From Bacteroidales bacterium (lineage in GTDB: Bacteria > Bacteroidota > Bacteroidia > Bacteroidales > Marinilabiliaceae), in NCBI GenBank assembly GCA_017417385.1, contig JAFPZF010000007.1, positions 1-64,000 on the forward strand: 64,000 nt of DNA, in the 5' to 3' direction. Position numbers and translations under genes: made by a program. Within the stretch, counting starts at the first letter, position 1. Every line of letters starts with the position of its first letter. Shown piece by piece: positions 26,465 to 35,026 of the stretch. The notes beneath the pieces were generated by a model that had not been told where the DNA came from, searched no databases, and saw only the letters and a list, made by a program, of their open reading frames with translations.

Positions 26465-29022
26465 AGTTTAAAGTTTAATTGAGCCCTCAAACCGACCTTA
26501 GGGCCGCCGACATTACTTTTGCCGACCGCACGCCAGACGGCATCGAGGCGGAAGAATCTGAGTATGTTGTCTATTCCAGCGTTGAGCTCGACGTAAGGTT
26601 TATCGGGTCCGCCGACACCAGGAGGAAGGTCGAGCATGTCTTTGTGTCTATCAGAGAGGCTACCGAGCATGACCTTAGCGCCTATGATTTCGCGGAGGCC
26701 AAGTTTGTAGATAGCGGGGAGCTTATGGAAGAGGAAGCCGTCGAGAGCGTAGTCAGCGTGGACGTAGAGATACTTGTCGCAGACGAACTCGAGGTAGTTC
26801 ATAAGGTTGAAGTCGTACTGATAGAAGCCGTAGGTCTTGTTGCCACGGGCGATATTGAGGAGAGTGTAGGGAAGTTTGCCGAAGTAGATACCGCTTTCAG
26901 TAGCGATGTCCAGCTTCGTCTGACCGAACTGGAAGCGATGTTTGAGCGTAGAGTGGAGACGGGCGTAGGTAGAAGATTTGTCGCCAGCCTCAGCCTTGCC
27001 GCCGGCGAAAGTCAGGTGGAAAATCGGGTATTCGGTCGTCAGGTACATACGTTGCATACCGTCGTCGACAAATTTCTCACGGAAGCTGAAACGGAAGTCG
27101 AGAGAGACTTCAGCCTGGTTGACGTGCTTGATAGGGGAGCCGTTTTGGGTGAAGGGGTAGTATTTAGGGGACTCTTGAGAGAGGGCGATAGCCTGGAGGC
27201 GGGTCTGCATGCCGGTGTACCATTCGTTGTCGTAGGAGAGCTTGAACTTCTGGCAATACATCAGTTCGTCGATTTCCTCGCGCTTGAACAGCTGTGCGAT
27301 GAGGTTGGTCTCGGATGTCGAGAGCATATTCTCGTAGAGGTAAAGAATATTCTCGTCCTCTCCGATTTTCATGACACGGTCGCTATAGTAGACATCGATA
27401 GTACGCCTCATAGGGCTATGGAACTTGTAGCCGATGCCGGCGCCGTAGGTCGGTCTAGTGTTCTTGAAGCCGTAGCCGAGGATTCCGCTAAGAACGAAGC
27501 TCTCGCTGACCTCCTTGCTAGTCCTCAGACCGAAGCCGAGGTGGAGACCCTCAATCTTGTTAGTATTGAACATTTCGCCGATAGAGCCGATCTCGACAGC
27601 GCCGACGTCGAGGTAACCCGTTATAGCAGCCTTGGCTATCTGGCTAAAAGTACGGACTGCGCCGACGTTATTTAGGGAGTCGATAGTAGAGCTAGCCTTT
27701 TGCTGTTCGGAGCTCATTTCAGCATGGCGGTGCTCGTCCCAGAAGTCATCATCCTGCGACTTATAGCCGTCGGCCTTGAGAGTCTCGATAGAGAGGGCCT
27801 TACGGCTAAGGAGGAGAGGTTCGTCGATATCGAGGCGTACCTTGTCGTTGGAGTTGAACATGTCGCAACGAATCTGTAGACGCTTCTTCTCAGAGTTGAC
27901 GGGCATGTAGTCGATACTTGCGACCATACTGTTAGTCGCGTAGAATGGCATACTATCCTGGACCATCTGCCAGGTGCTCGAGAGTTCGAGACGCTTGACG
28001 AAGTTGATATTAGTCCACTTAGGCATCTTAGCGTCGATACGAGTCGGGCTGAAGAAGAGAGTCTCGATATCCATAGTACCCTCGAAAGCCTTGTCACCGG
28101 CGTTCTTAGGACGGAACTTGACAGTATAGGACTTGACGCTATCCTGCTCGGCCCATTTAGGTGCGGCTACCGAAGTACTATCGATGATAAAGAAGTCGTA
28201 GTAGTGGAAGCAGTCCTTGGCTATCGGGCTAACGAAGCCGATGCTGAAGATCTTGACAACGTCGTCGTAGAAGTTGATTTCGTTGTCGATAGCGCTAGAG
28301 AGGCCACCGATCTCGTACTGCTTGAAGAGGTCGACACCCTTGACTCTGTCGGCGAGGACAGTCGAGCGGGCCTTACGAGGCTCGCGTTGGAGCTCGTTTT
28401 TGCAGAGCGTCTCGGAGAAGTAGACGGGGAGGTATCTCGAGCTGTCTTCACCGCTGATCTGCATAAGGTTTTGAGCGTCTCGGAGGAGGAGTGTGTTCTT
28501 AGCACGGTCGTTGATATTACCGAGACTATATTGCCAGCGTGTATATTTCTCAAACTCGGCACGTTGATGACTTTCGGGGTTGTTTCTGCCCTTAGCCTTG
28601 ACGACAGCCTTGAGGAGACGGCGAGGGGCGTCGTCTGGGCGGACAACAATCTCGTCGATAGCAATATTATCAGGCTTCATCGCGATAACTAGACTGTCAG
28701 GATTTTTAAGCTGGTCGACGCGGAAAAGTTGTTCACGATAGCCCATAGCGCTAAACCAGACAGTATCATAGCGTGCAGGGACGACGAGCGAGAAGAGGCC
28801 GTCGAAGTCAGTCTGAGTACCGACGAGGGAGCGCTTGATAAAGACGTTGGAGAAAGGGAGCGGTTCCCCCGTCTCCGAGTCCGCCATGATGCCGCTGATT
28901 TTCAGGTCTTCCGTCCGTTTCTCAAAAGCAGGTTTCTTGTCTTTACGCCTATCGGCATCGTTGGAGGCGAAGACGAAGAAAGCGGACAGAAGCGATAAGA
29001 GCAGAAGCGCAAATCGTTTCAT
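26461..29022 (-). CDS. DUF5686 family outer-membrane protein with carboxypeptidase-regulatory-like domain
   Basis: 853-residue secreted protein with a signal peptide (FALLLLSLLSAFFVFAS). Residues about 40-120 are a CarboxypepD_reg-like Ig fold (ISGIMADSETGEPLPFSNVF, then TDFDGLFSLVVPARYD), the domain that also begins TonB-dependent receptors. The rest is the DUF5686 region with alternating beta-strand patterns toward the C-terminus (LGFGLRTSKEVSESFVLSG, LTTEYPIFHLTFAGG), ending in VGLRAQLNFKL, which looks like a barrel-terminal strand. It probably sits in the outer membrane; its role is unknown. First gene of the operon. Confidence 0.85.
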   Translation of the reverse strand: MKRFALLLLSLLSAFFVFASNDADRRKDKKPAFEKRTEDLKISGIMADSETGEPLPFSNVFIKRSLVGTQTDFDGLFSLVVPARYDTVWFSAMGYREQLFRVDQLKNPDSLVIAMKPDNIAIDEIVVRPDDAPRRLLKAVVKAKGRNNPESHQRAEFEKYTRWQYSLGNINDRAKNTLLLRDAQNLMQISGEDSSRYLPVYFSETLCKNELQREPRKARSTVLADRVKGVDLFKQYEIGGLSSAIDNEINFYDDVVKIFSIGFVSPIAKDCFHYYDFFIIDSTSVAAPKWAEQDSVKSYTVKFRPKNAGDKAFEGTMDIETLFFSPTRIDAKMPKWTNINFVKRLELSSTWQMVQDSMPFYATNSMVASIDYMPVNSEKKRLQIRCDMFNSNDKVRLDIDEPLLLSRKALSIETLKADGYKSQDDDFWDEHRHAEMSSEQQKASSTIDSLNNVGAVRTFSQIAKAAITGYLDVGAVEIGSIGEMFNTNKIEGLHLGFGLRTSKEVSESFVLSGILGYGFKNTRPTYGAGIGYKFHSPMRRTIDVYYSDRVMKIGEDENILYLYENMLSTSETNLIAQLFKREEIDELMYCQKFKLSYDNEWYTGMQTRLQAIALSQESPKYYPFTQNGSPIKHVNQAEVSLDFRFSFREKFVDDGMQRMYLTTEYPIFHLTFAGGKAEAGDKSSTYARLHSTLKHRFQFGQTKLDIATESGIYFGKLPYTLLNIARGNKTYGFYQYDFNLMNYLEFVCDKYLYVHADYALDGFLFHKLPAIYKLGLREIIGAKVMLGSLSDRHKDMLDLPPGVGGPDKPYVELNAGIDNILRFFRLDAVWRAVGKSNVGGPKVGLRAQLNFKL

Positions 29023-29027
29023 GTCCG

Positions 29028-29035
29028 CAAAGATA
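29028..29035 (-). promoter_or_regulatory. -7 box for the DUF5686 operon
   Basis: The minus strand reads TATCTTTG only 5 nt before the start codon, so the mRNA would be leaderless or nearly so. I see no TTG at the expected -33 distance, so this is a moderate call. Confidence 0.4.
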
Positions 29036-29120
29036 AATTAAAACTCTATAGTCTGTAACGTGCTGCTATGTTAAATTTCGCAAAAAGCGGGGTTAGGCAT
29101 AGATGAAAGATAAAGCGGGG

Positions 29121-30242
29121 TTACTTAGCGTAGCGTGCTTTCCAGACGTCGTAGGCGGTGAAGGCGGCCTCAGGCCAGTAGCCGTACCAACCGTAGCCGG
29201 CACGTCTTTCGATGTCGACCTGCTTCAGTTCGGAAAGTTTCTCGCTCTTGCGGTTGCTGAAGAAAGGCTTGTTAGTATCGATGTCGTAGAATCTGGCCCA
29301 GATACGCGCGGCAGAGGGGTCTTCGACGACGATACGGTCGTTAGCTCTCTTGAAGAGGGTAGCGAGGCTATCTGAGAGAGGGACGTTCTCGATTCTGATC
29401 CCCTTGATAGCGCTAGACTCCAGCCATTCCATAGCGCCCTTGATAGCGTTGGAGACCTCCTCGGAAGGGTTGTCGATATTCATGAGCGCGATAGCGATAG
29501 AGGAAGTCTCGTTGCTGACGACGCCTGGGAGCTCGTAGGAGCGGCCCTGGACAGGCTTGAGAGAGTTGTTGTCGTGCTGGAGGCCCCAACCAGTCAGTTT
29601 GCCGTCGGCGGAGCGTACTTGGCAGCGGAGCGTAAGGTCGAGAGCCTTTTCGAAGGCAGCCTTAGCGCGAGTACGGACCTTCTTGCTGACCCATCTGTAA
29701 GGTGCGTCGCACTCAGCGACCTTGTGGAGGAAGCGGAGCAGATTGCCAATCATATTGTCGTTGAAGGCGATAGCGTCGACGTCGTTGCCACGCCAGCCAC
29801 CGTTCTCCATCTGAGTGGCGAGTATGTACTCGATACCACGGAGAGCTGCCTCCTTGTACTTACGGTCGAGCGTAAGGTTGTAGGTAGCGGAGAGGTATTC
29901 GACCTGCGGGCAGACATTCTTGTTCTCGAGGGTGCTGACCTTCAGTTCTGGCTCAATATTCTTGAGGACGAGGATAGGAGCGGTAGCGTCGAGCCAGTCG
30001 ATATTCTTAGGCCAACCGCCGTCGGCGTTCTGATAGCCGAGAAGGTTGTCAGCCACGGCGCGAGCATCGTTCTTGTTGATGCGGTTGTAGGCGTTGTTGC
30101 GGTGGAGAGCGTTCTTAGCCTGACCGTAGGTACTGAAGATGAGGTCGTAGTTAGGTACGGCTTGTGCTGTTGCGTCAGAAGAAGAGGCGACGAGGGCTGC
30201 GAAAAGCAGGCACAGCGACAATAAAGTTCTCGTATTCATCAT
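29121..30242 (-). CDS. pelA: Pectate lyase, polysaccharide lyase family 10
   Basis: Secreted lyase that cuts polygalacturonate by beta-elimination. Signal peptide LLSLCLLFAALVASSSDATA. Family motifs of PL10 (PelA/Pel-15E): LLGYQNADGGWPKNIDW near residue 70, GIEYILATQMENGGW, DAIAFNDNMIGNLLRFL with the likely catalytic Asp, VSNETSSIAIALMN, and the closing RRAGYGWYGYWPEAA. The length (373) is usual for a lone catalytic domain, with no carbohydrate-binding module. It has no neighbouring susC/susD or pectin genes; the other pectin-related enzymes of the window are 10-30 kb away. The symbol reflects family naming. Confidence 0.92.
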   Translation of the reverse strand: MMNTRTLLSLCLLFAALVASSSDATAQAVPNYDLIFSTYGQAKNALHRNNAYNRINKNDARAVADNLLGYQNADGGWPKNIDWLDATAPILVLKNIEPELKVSTLENKNVCPQVEYLSATYNLTLDRKYKEAALRGIEYILATQMENGGWRGNDVDAIAFNDNMIGNLLRFLHKVAECDAPYRWVSKKVRTRAKAAFEKALDLTLRCQVRSADGKLTGWGLQHDNNSLKPVQGRSYELPGVVSNETSSIAIALMNIDNPSEEVSNAIKGAMEWLESSAIKGIRIENVPLSDSLATLFKRANDRIVVEDPSAARIWARFYDIDTNKPFFSNRKSEKLSELKQVDIERRAGYGWYGYWPEAAFTAYDVWKARYAK

Positions 30243-30427
30243 TTCTCAGATTTATCGTTTCGTTACTTACTATTACGCTTAGCTTACAGAATAGTTGCGG
30301 GGGGTAGTGCACAATTACAGATTGTTGTCTTTAAACGGCTGAAGTGTAAATAAGTGTCAATTACACAGAGATATAGGGGAAAGAGAAGATGCCGTAAGAC
30401 GAGACAGTAGAGATTGGGGCGTGGATA

Positions 30428-30500
30428 GCATAAGAGGGACCAAGTCTAATACAGGTCTAACCCAATTAGCAATGTGCAATTAGCAATGAGCAATTAGGAA
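30428..30500 (+). repeat. Dispersed intergenic repeat, copy B
   Basis: GCATAAGAGGGACCAAGTCT, then AATACAGGTCTAACCC, then the AATTAGCAATGTGC-type array. It matches copies A and C closely. It lies in the 384-nt gap 30243-30626, which otherwise has nothing recognisable beyond the map promoter box. Confidence 0.6.
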
Positions 30501-30611
30501 CGGAGGGGTCTGGGCGTGGAGGGAAAGCGAGAAGAGGGCACAAAGAGGTGGCAGAGACATTATAAGGAGCGGAAAAAGCAGATGAAAGAGCGAAGGATAG
30601 ATAAAAAAGGG

Positions 30612-30619
30612 TAACTTTG
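30612..30619 (+). promoter_or_regulatory. -7 box for map
   Basis: TAACTTTG lies 7 nt before the ATG at 30627, implying a leaderless message or use of the next in-frame ATG at 30663 (MKRRWVV). No clear -33 TTG is seen. Confidence 0.5.
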
Positions 30620-30626
30620 CAGACGT

Positions 30627-31511
30627 ATGATAACAGCGGAACAAATAATAAACATACTGACCATGAAAAGACGTTGGGTGGTAGCCAAGGGGCAGCCTGT
30701 CACCGAGATGGACAAGAAGGTGTTGGCGGCTCAGAAGGCTGGGCATACAGTGCCGAGTCGGAATCTGATACTGACGGAAGAGCAGATAGACGGCGTAAGG
30801 AAGAGTGGAGTCGTAAACACGGCGCTTCTCGACATGATAGGCAGTGAGATAAAGGAGGGAGTCTCAACGGAGCATCTTGACGACCTCATATATCAGTTCA
30901 CGAAGGATCATGGAGGCATTCCGGCGGATCTTGGTTATGAGGGATTTCCGAAGAGTTCGTGCATATCTATAGATAACGTCGTCTGCCACGGGATACCGTC
31001 TCCGGACGCAATACTGAAGAACGGGCAGATAGTAAATGTCGACGTCACAACGATACTGAACGGGTATTATGCAGATGCGTCGAGGATGTTCGTCGTAGGC
31101 GGAACAACGACACCGGAGAAGCAGAGACTCGTCGACGTCACACTCGAGTGCCTCCAGATAGGAGCGGCAGCAGCCAAGCCGTACAGCTTTACGGGAGACA
31201 TAGGTTTCGCGATACAGTGTCATGCTCAGAAGAACGGCTACAGTGTCGTCAGGGAGTTGTGTGGACACGGAGTAGGGCTAAAGTTCCATGAGGACCCGGA
31301 GGTGCCACATTACGGAAAGCCGAAGACCGGAATGTTGCTAGTCCCGGGAATGGTGTTCACGATAGAGCCAATGATAAACATGGGCAAGAGGGAAGTCCAC
31401 TTCGACCAGCTCGACAAGTGGACAGTGACGACGAGGGACGGACTGCCATCGGCGCAGTGGGAGAACACCTTCGTCATGACGGAAGAGGGACTTGAGGTCC
31501 TGACACACTAA
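30627..31511 (+). CDS. map: Methionine aminopeptidase type I
   Basis: Removes the initiator methionine from new proteins. Residues about 40-294 are the pita-bread fold with the metal ligands in place: D in VNVDVTTILNGYYADASRM (two Asp), H in ELCGHGVGLKFHEDP, E in FTIEPMINMG and E in QWENTFVMTEEG. An N-terminal extension of about 40 residues precedes the catalytic domain, and the true start could be residue 13, given the promoter position. It stands alone; downstream is the palindromic-spacer array. Confidence 0.93.
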   Translation: MITAEQIINILTMKRRWVVAKGQPVTEMDKKVLAAQKAGHTVPSRNLILTEEQIDGVRKSGVVNTALLDMIGSEIKEGVSTEHLDDLIYQFTKDHGGIPADLGYEGFPKSSCISIDNVVCHGIPSPDAILKNGQIVNVDVTTILNGYYADASRMFVVGGTTTPEKQRLVDVTLECLQIGAAAAKPYSFTGDIGFAIQCHAQKNGYSVVRELCGHGVGLKFHEDPEVPHYGKPKTGMLLVPGMVFTIEPMINMGKREVHFDQLDKWTVTTRDGLPSAQWENTFVMTEEGLEVLTH

Positions 31512-31540
31512 AGGAAACTTCTATAAATTGCTTTTTCTGC

Positions 31541-31588
31541 GTTAGCTTCGCTGACTTTTCTCACGTTAGCTTCGCTGACTTTTCTCAC
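31541..31588 (+). repeat. Tandem 24-nt repeat, two copies
   Basis: Two identical 24-nt units, 31541-31564 and 31565-31588, of the type GTTAGCTTCGCTGAC followed by TTTTCTCAC. The first part folds (GTTAGC/GCTGAC around TTC). It leads directly into the constant/palindrome array. Confidence 0.8.
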
Positions 31589-31590
31589 GC

Positions 31591-31745
31591 TCGGCAGAGT
31601 GAACAAGTTCCCTCTGCTCTCGCTTAATCGAAAAGTTCGGCAGATTTCAAGCAAGCTTGATCTGCTCTCGCTTAATCGAAAAGTTCGGCATAACGAGCAA
31701 GCTCGTTCTGCTCTCGCTTAATCGAAAGTATGCGCTCGCTTAATC
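31591..31745 (+). repeat. Array of a 30-nt constant repeat with different palindromic spacers
   Basis: Constant units at 31613-31642 and 31661-31690 are identical, a third (31707-31728) is truncated, and fragments flank both ends (TCGGCA at 31591, GCTCGCTTAATCGCA near 31732). The spacers are 16, 18 and 16 nt and differ in sequence, yet each is a palindrome centred on AA: GAAC-AA-GTTC, TCAAGC-AA-GCTTGA and ACGAGC-AA-GCTCGT. The geometry recalls CRISPR, but palindromic spacers, no cas genes and only three spacers exclude it. Confidence 0.85.
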
Positions 31746-31803
31746 GCACAAGTGAAAAACCAAATTTCTAGAAGCCCCCTAATATATTATAGTACAGAGG
31801 AGC

Positions 31804-32985
31804 ATGGAGAGAGTCGTCATAGGAATGTCTGGAGGAGTAGACTCCAGCGTCGCGGCATACGTCTTGAAGCAGCAAGGGTATGACGTGGTGGCGCTCTTCA
31901 TGCGCAACTGGACAGACACCACGGGAGTCCTAAAGGGAGACTGCCCGTGGCTCGACGACAAGTTTGACGCAGAGGCGGTAGCGCGGAAGCTCGGCATACC
32001 GTTCCATTTTGTTGATCTCAGCGAGGACTATCGGAAGAGAGTCGTCGATTATATGTTCGACGAGTATTCGAAGGGTCGGACGCCAAATCCCGACGTCCTA
32101 TGCAACAGGGAGATAAAGTTCGACAGCTTCCTCAAGGCAGCGCTGGAACTGGGGGCAGACAAAGTGGCGACGGGGCATTACTGCAGGCTCGGGCGAAGCG
32201 AGACAGGCAGTTACAAGCTACTGGCTGGGGCGGACAAGAACAAAGACCAGAGCTATTTCCTGTGCCAGCTCAATCAGGAGCAGTTGTCGAAGGCGTTGTT
32301 CCCGATAGGCGACATGGAGAAGCCTGAGGTCAGGAGGATAGCGACAGAGCTAAATCTCGTGACGGCACACAAGAAAGACTCACAGGGAATCTGCTTTGTC
32401 GGCAAGGTCGACTTGCCAGTCTTCCTCCAGCAGAAGCTGAAGGCGAAAGAAGGGAAAGTATTCCTCATACCCGAGGACAGCGAGCTATTCGCAAGAGACT
32501 GGAGCAAGAAAGACAGTGAGGACGAGGACGAGCTGTATCAACTCTCACAGGCGTATGCGTTTCACCCGAAATACGGGAAGAAAGTCGGGACACACCAGGG
32601 GGCGCAGTTCTACACCATAGGGCAGCGCAAAGGCCTATATATAGGAGGATTTCCGGAGCCACTTTTCGTAATCGGGACAGACACCGAGTACAATCAGATA
32701 TACGTCGGGATGGGAGAACACCATCCGGGACTATATAGGAGCGTACTCAGGATAAGGCATGACGAGATGCACTGGATACGGAGGGAAGTCGAAATGAAGG
32801 TCGGCGAGGAGCGACGGTGCGAGTGCAGAATCAGGTATCGACAGCCGTTGCAGAGAGCACGAGTCAGGGTAGGGGAGAAGGCAGTATACGTCATATTCGA
32901 CGAGTCGCAGAGGGGCATCACATCTGGGCAGTTTGCGGCGCTGTATGACGGAGAGGAACTGATAGGTTCGGGAGTTATAGAGTAG
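31804..32985 (+). CDS. mnmA: tRNA-specific 2-thiouridylase
   Basis: Puts sulfur on U34 of Lys, Glu and Gln tRNAs. The PP-loop for ATP is GMSGGVDSSVAA at residues about 8-19. The two redox cysteines are C100 in PDVLCNREIKF and C197 in SQGICFVGK. Other family marks: KVATGHYCRL, AGADKNKDQSYFLCQL and YTIGQRKGLYIGG. The length of 393 is normal. Preceded by the repeat array; a possible terminator lies about 190 nt downstream. Confidence 0.95.
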   Translation: MERVVIGMSGGVDSSVAAYVLKQQGYDVVALFMRNWTDTTGVLKGDCPWLDDKFDAEAVARKLGIPFHFVDLSEDYRKRVVDYMFDEYSKGRTPNPDVLCNREIKFDSFLKAALELGADKVATGHYCRLGRSETGSYKLLAGADKNKDQSYFLCQLNQEQLSKALFPIGDMEKPEVRRIATELNLVTAHKKDSQGICFVGKVDLPVFLQQKLKAKEGKVFLIPEDSELFARDWSKKDSEDEDELYQLSQAYAFHPKYGKKVGTHQGAQFYTIGQRKGLYIGGFPEPLFVIGTDTEYNQIYVGMGEHHPGLYRSVLRIRHDEMHWIRREVEMKVGEERRCECRIRYRQPLQRARVRVGEKAVYVIFDESQRGITSGQFAALYDGEELIGSGVIE

Positions 32986-33170
32986 GCGGAGAGGCTTAAA
33001 GCAGAGGGGGAGACGTGAAAGTCGTAAGATATACAAGAACAGATAGGTTTTAATACGTATTTAGAAAGTGACAAAAACTACATAGATAATAAGCAGCGAG
33101 GAAGAAAAACCAGAGAGGAAAGAAGACGAAGAGCGAGTTTAGATGTTTGATTTACAACATATTGAGATTT

Positions 33171-33217
33171 CAAAAAGAGCATACGTTATGCAATGAAGAC
33201 TCTTTTTTGCTTTTTTT
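33171..33217 (+). terminator. Hairpin in the gap after mnmA, possible terminator
   Basis: Outer arms CAAAAAGAG and CTCTTTTTTG enclose a perfect inner hairpin GCATA-CGT-TATGC (33179-33191), followed by a T run. The remaining gap (32986-33314) holds only a candidate promoter, ATAATTTG at 33272-33279 with TTG at 33247-33249, for the ketosynthase gene. Confidence 0.4.
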
Positions 33218-33314
33218 GAGAGTTTGGAAAGTAAAAAAGTGCGAAATTGCGTGCCGAAAACGTGCAAAAGAATAATTTGTACGGAATAAAAGGAAACAGA
33301 AAAAATCAACATAA

Positions 33315-34535
33315 ATGAAAAGGAGAGTTGTTATCACGGGTTTAGGGATTTACTCTTGTCTAGGAAAGACGTTGGAGGAGGTTCGCCAGTCGCTCTATGA
33401 CGGGAAATCCGGGATAGTATTTGATCCTGTCAGGAAGGAGATGGGGTTCAGGTCGGCCTTGACAGCGAAGGTTGACGTTCCAGACTTGAAGGGCATATTG
33501 ACCCGCAGCCAGCGAGTATACATGGCGGACGAGGTCAAGTACGCATATTTGGCGACGCGCGACGCATTGGCACATGCGAAGTTGACGCCGGACTATGTCG
33601 AGGCGCACAATGTCGGCATACTGTATGGCAACGACAGTAGTGCTGACGCAGTAGTGAAGAGCGTCGACACGATGCGCAACAAGAAGGACACGACGCTTGT
33701 CGGTTCGGGAGCTATATTCCAGTCGATGAACTCGACAGTAACGATGAACTTGTCGTGCATCTTCAAGCTGAAGGGTATCAACATGACAGTATCTGCGGCG
33801 TGTGCGAGTGGCTCTCATGCGATAGGACTTGGAGCGTTGCTCATCAGCGAGGGTCTGCAGGACTGTATCGTATGTGGAGGTGCACAGGAGGTCAATCCGT
33901 TCTCGATAGGCAGTTTTGACGGCATTTCAGCATTCTCGGCACGTGAGAGTGAGCCGGAGAAGGCTTCTCGTCCGTTTGACAGGGACAGGGACGGCCTGGT
34001 ACCTGGCGGTGGAGCTGCGACAGTCATTATAGAGGACTATGAGAGTGCAGTCAAGCGTGGAGCGCCAATTTTGGCAGAGGTGTTGAGCTATGGATTCTCG
34101 TCGAACGGCGATCATATCTCGTCGCCTAACGTAGATGGACCGGCTAGGTCTCTGAGGATGGCGATAGAGCGTGCGGGCATAGACATGCGCGAGATCGGAT
34201 ACATCAATGCCCATGCGACGTCGACGCACATAGGCGACCAGAACGAGGCGAAGGCTATACATGCAGTCTTTGGGGACTACAAGCCGTACGTCACGTCGAC
34301 GAAGGGTCAGACGGGTCACGAGATGTGGATGGCAGGTGCGAGCGAGATCGTGTATACGCTGTTGATGATGAAGAACGACTTCATAGCAGCGAACTTGAAC
34401 TTTGAGAATCCGGACGAAGATTCGGCGAAGTTGAACATACCGGGTCAGCGAGTATCGGCACATTTTGACACATTCCTGTCGAATTCGTTTGGATTTGGAG
34501 GCACAAACTCGACACTTGTCGTCAGAAACTTATAA
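33315..34535 (+). CDS. Beta-ketoacyl-ACP synthase (KAS I/II type)
   Basis: Condensing enzyme of 406 residues that extends an acyl chain on ACP. The catalytic triad is intact: C163 in SAACASGSHAIG, H300 in NAHATSTHIGD and H335 in GQTGHEMWMAG. GFGGTNSTLVV closes the fold. The next genes (ACP, MMPL exporter, FAD oxidoreductase, LolA) point to a special lipid or aryl-polyene/flexirubin-like product rather than ordinary fatty acids, but no adenylating, reducing or dehydrating partner is present, so this is inference. Codons in this gene are mixed rather than strongly AGG/ATA. Confidence 0.9.
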   Translation: MKRRVVITGLGIYSCLGKTLEEVRQSLYDGKSGIVFDPVRKEMGFRSALTAKVDVPDLKGILTRSQRVYMADEVKYAYLATRDALAHAKLTPDYVEAHNVGILYGNDSSADAVVKSVDTMRNKKDTTLVGSGAIFQSMNSTVTMNLSCIFKLKGINMTVSAACASGSHAIGLGALLISEGLQDCIVCGGAQEVNPFSIGSFDGISAFSARESEPEKASRPFDRDRDGLVPGGGAATVIIEDYESAVKRGAPILAEVLSYGFSSNGDHISSPNVDGPARSLRMAIERAGIDMREIGYINAHATSTHIGDQNEAKAIHAVFGDYKPYVTSTKGQTGHEMWMAGASEIVYTLLMMKNDFIAANLNFENPDEDSAKLNIPGQRVSAHFDTFLSNSFGFGGTNSTLVVRNL

Positions 34536-34539
34536 AAGA

Positions 34540-34571
34540 TTTGGCAGTTTCACGCAATAGACTTACTTTTG
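34540..34571 (+). promoter_or_regulatory. Promoter for the ACP gene
   Basis: TTTG at 34540-34543 and TACTTTTG at 34564-34571, 20 nt apart. ACP thus has its own strong start in addition to any read-through from the ketosynthase gene. The leader is about 70 nt. Confidence 0.7.
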
Positions 34572-34648
34572 CCGTGTCTTAGGGGGATAAAACCCCATGA
34601 GAACAGCAAAGATAATAAGGAACAAACAAGTCATCACGATAGAAAGAA

Positions 34649-34894
34649 ATGGAAAAGCAGGAACTGATTGACAAGATCAATGGAGTATTGGCAGAGGAGT
34701 TTGAGGCAGAGGTAGAGAATCTGAAGCCAGAGGCAGGCATCAAGGATACACTTCAGCTCGACAGTCTGAGCCTTGTTGACATGGTTGCATTGATAGAGAG
34801 CGAGTTCGGAGTGAAGATTCCGAGCAACGAGGTAGGTAAGATCCTGACGTTCGCAGACCTCTACGACTACATTTACGAGAGGAGTGCGAAGTAG
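34649..34894 (+). CDS. Acyl carrier protein
   Basis: Acidic 81-residue carrier with the phosphopantetheine site S39 in LQLDSLSLVDMVALIE. The site is DSLS rather than the DSLD/E of fatty-acid AcpP, which fits a dedicated carrier for the neighbouring ketosynthase. Helices I-IV are recognisable (ELIDKINGVLAEEF at the start, FADLYDYIYER at the end). It has its own promoter and is followed by a hairpin and T run. Confidence 0.92.
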   Translation: MEKQELIDKINGVLAEEFEAEVENLKPEAGIKDTLQLDSLSLVDMVALIESEFGVKIPSNEVGKILTFADLYDYIYERSAK

Positions 34895-34975
34895 AATCCG
34901 ATGGCATATCAGGATATGTCGTCGGTAGCTTACCACATCAATGCCGTGAGGCAAGGAAAATCAGTGTAGAACAGG

Positions 34976-35017
34976 CACGGAATCAGTGTTCAGAAGAACA
35001 TTGATTTCGTGTTTTTT
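34976..35017 (+). terminator. Terminator or attenuator between ACP and the MMPL gene
   Basis: Arms CACGGAATCAGTGTTC and GAACATTGATTTCGTG around an AGAA loop, then six T. It ends only 9 nt before the MMPL start codon, so it could lower exporter expression relative to ACP. Confidence 0.75.
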
Positions 35018-35026
35018 GCGTAAAAA

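Noticed and set aside
26479-27675. 398-codon frame on + opposite the DUF5686 gene
   Set aside because: It mirrors a gene with clear domains and a signal peptide; its product is a Val/Glu/Asp/Ala-rich string without motifs, an effect of codon bias on the opposite strand.
31541-31745. CRISPR array
   Set aside because: Regular repeats and spacers, but spacers are palindromes of 16-18 nt, only three are present, and no cas gene is in the window.
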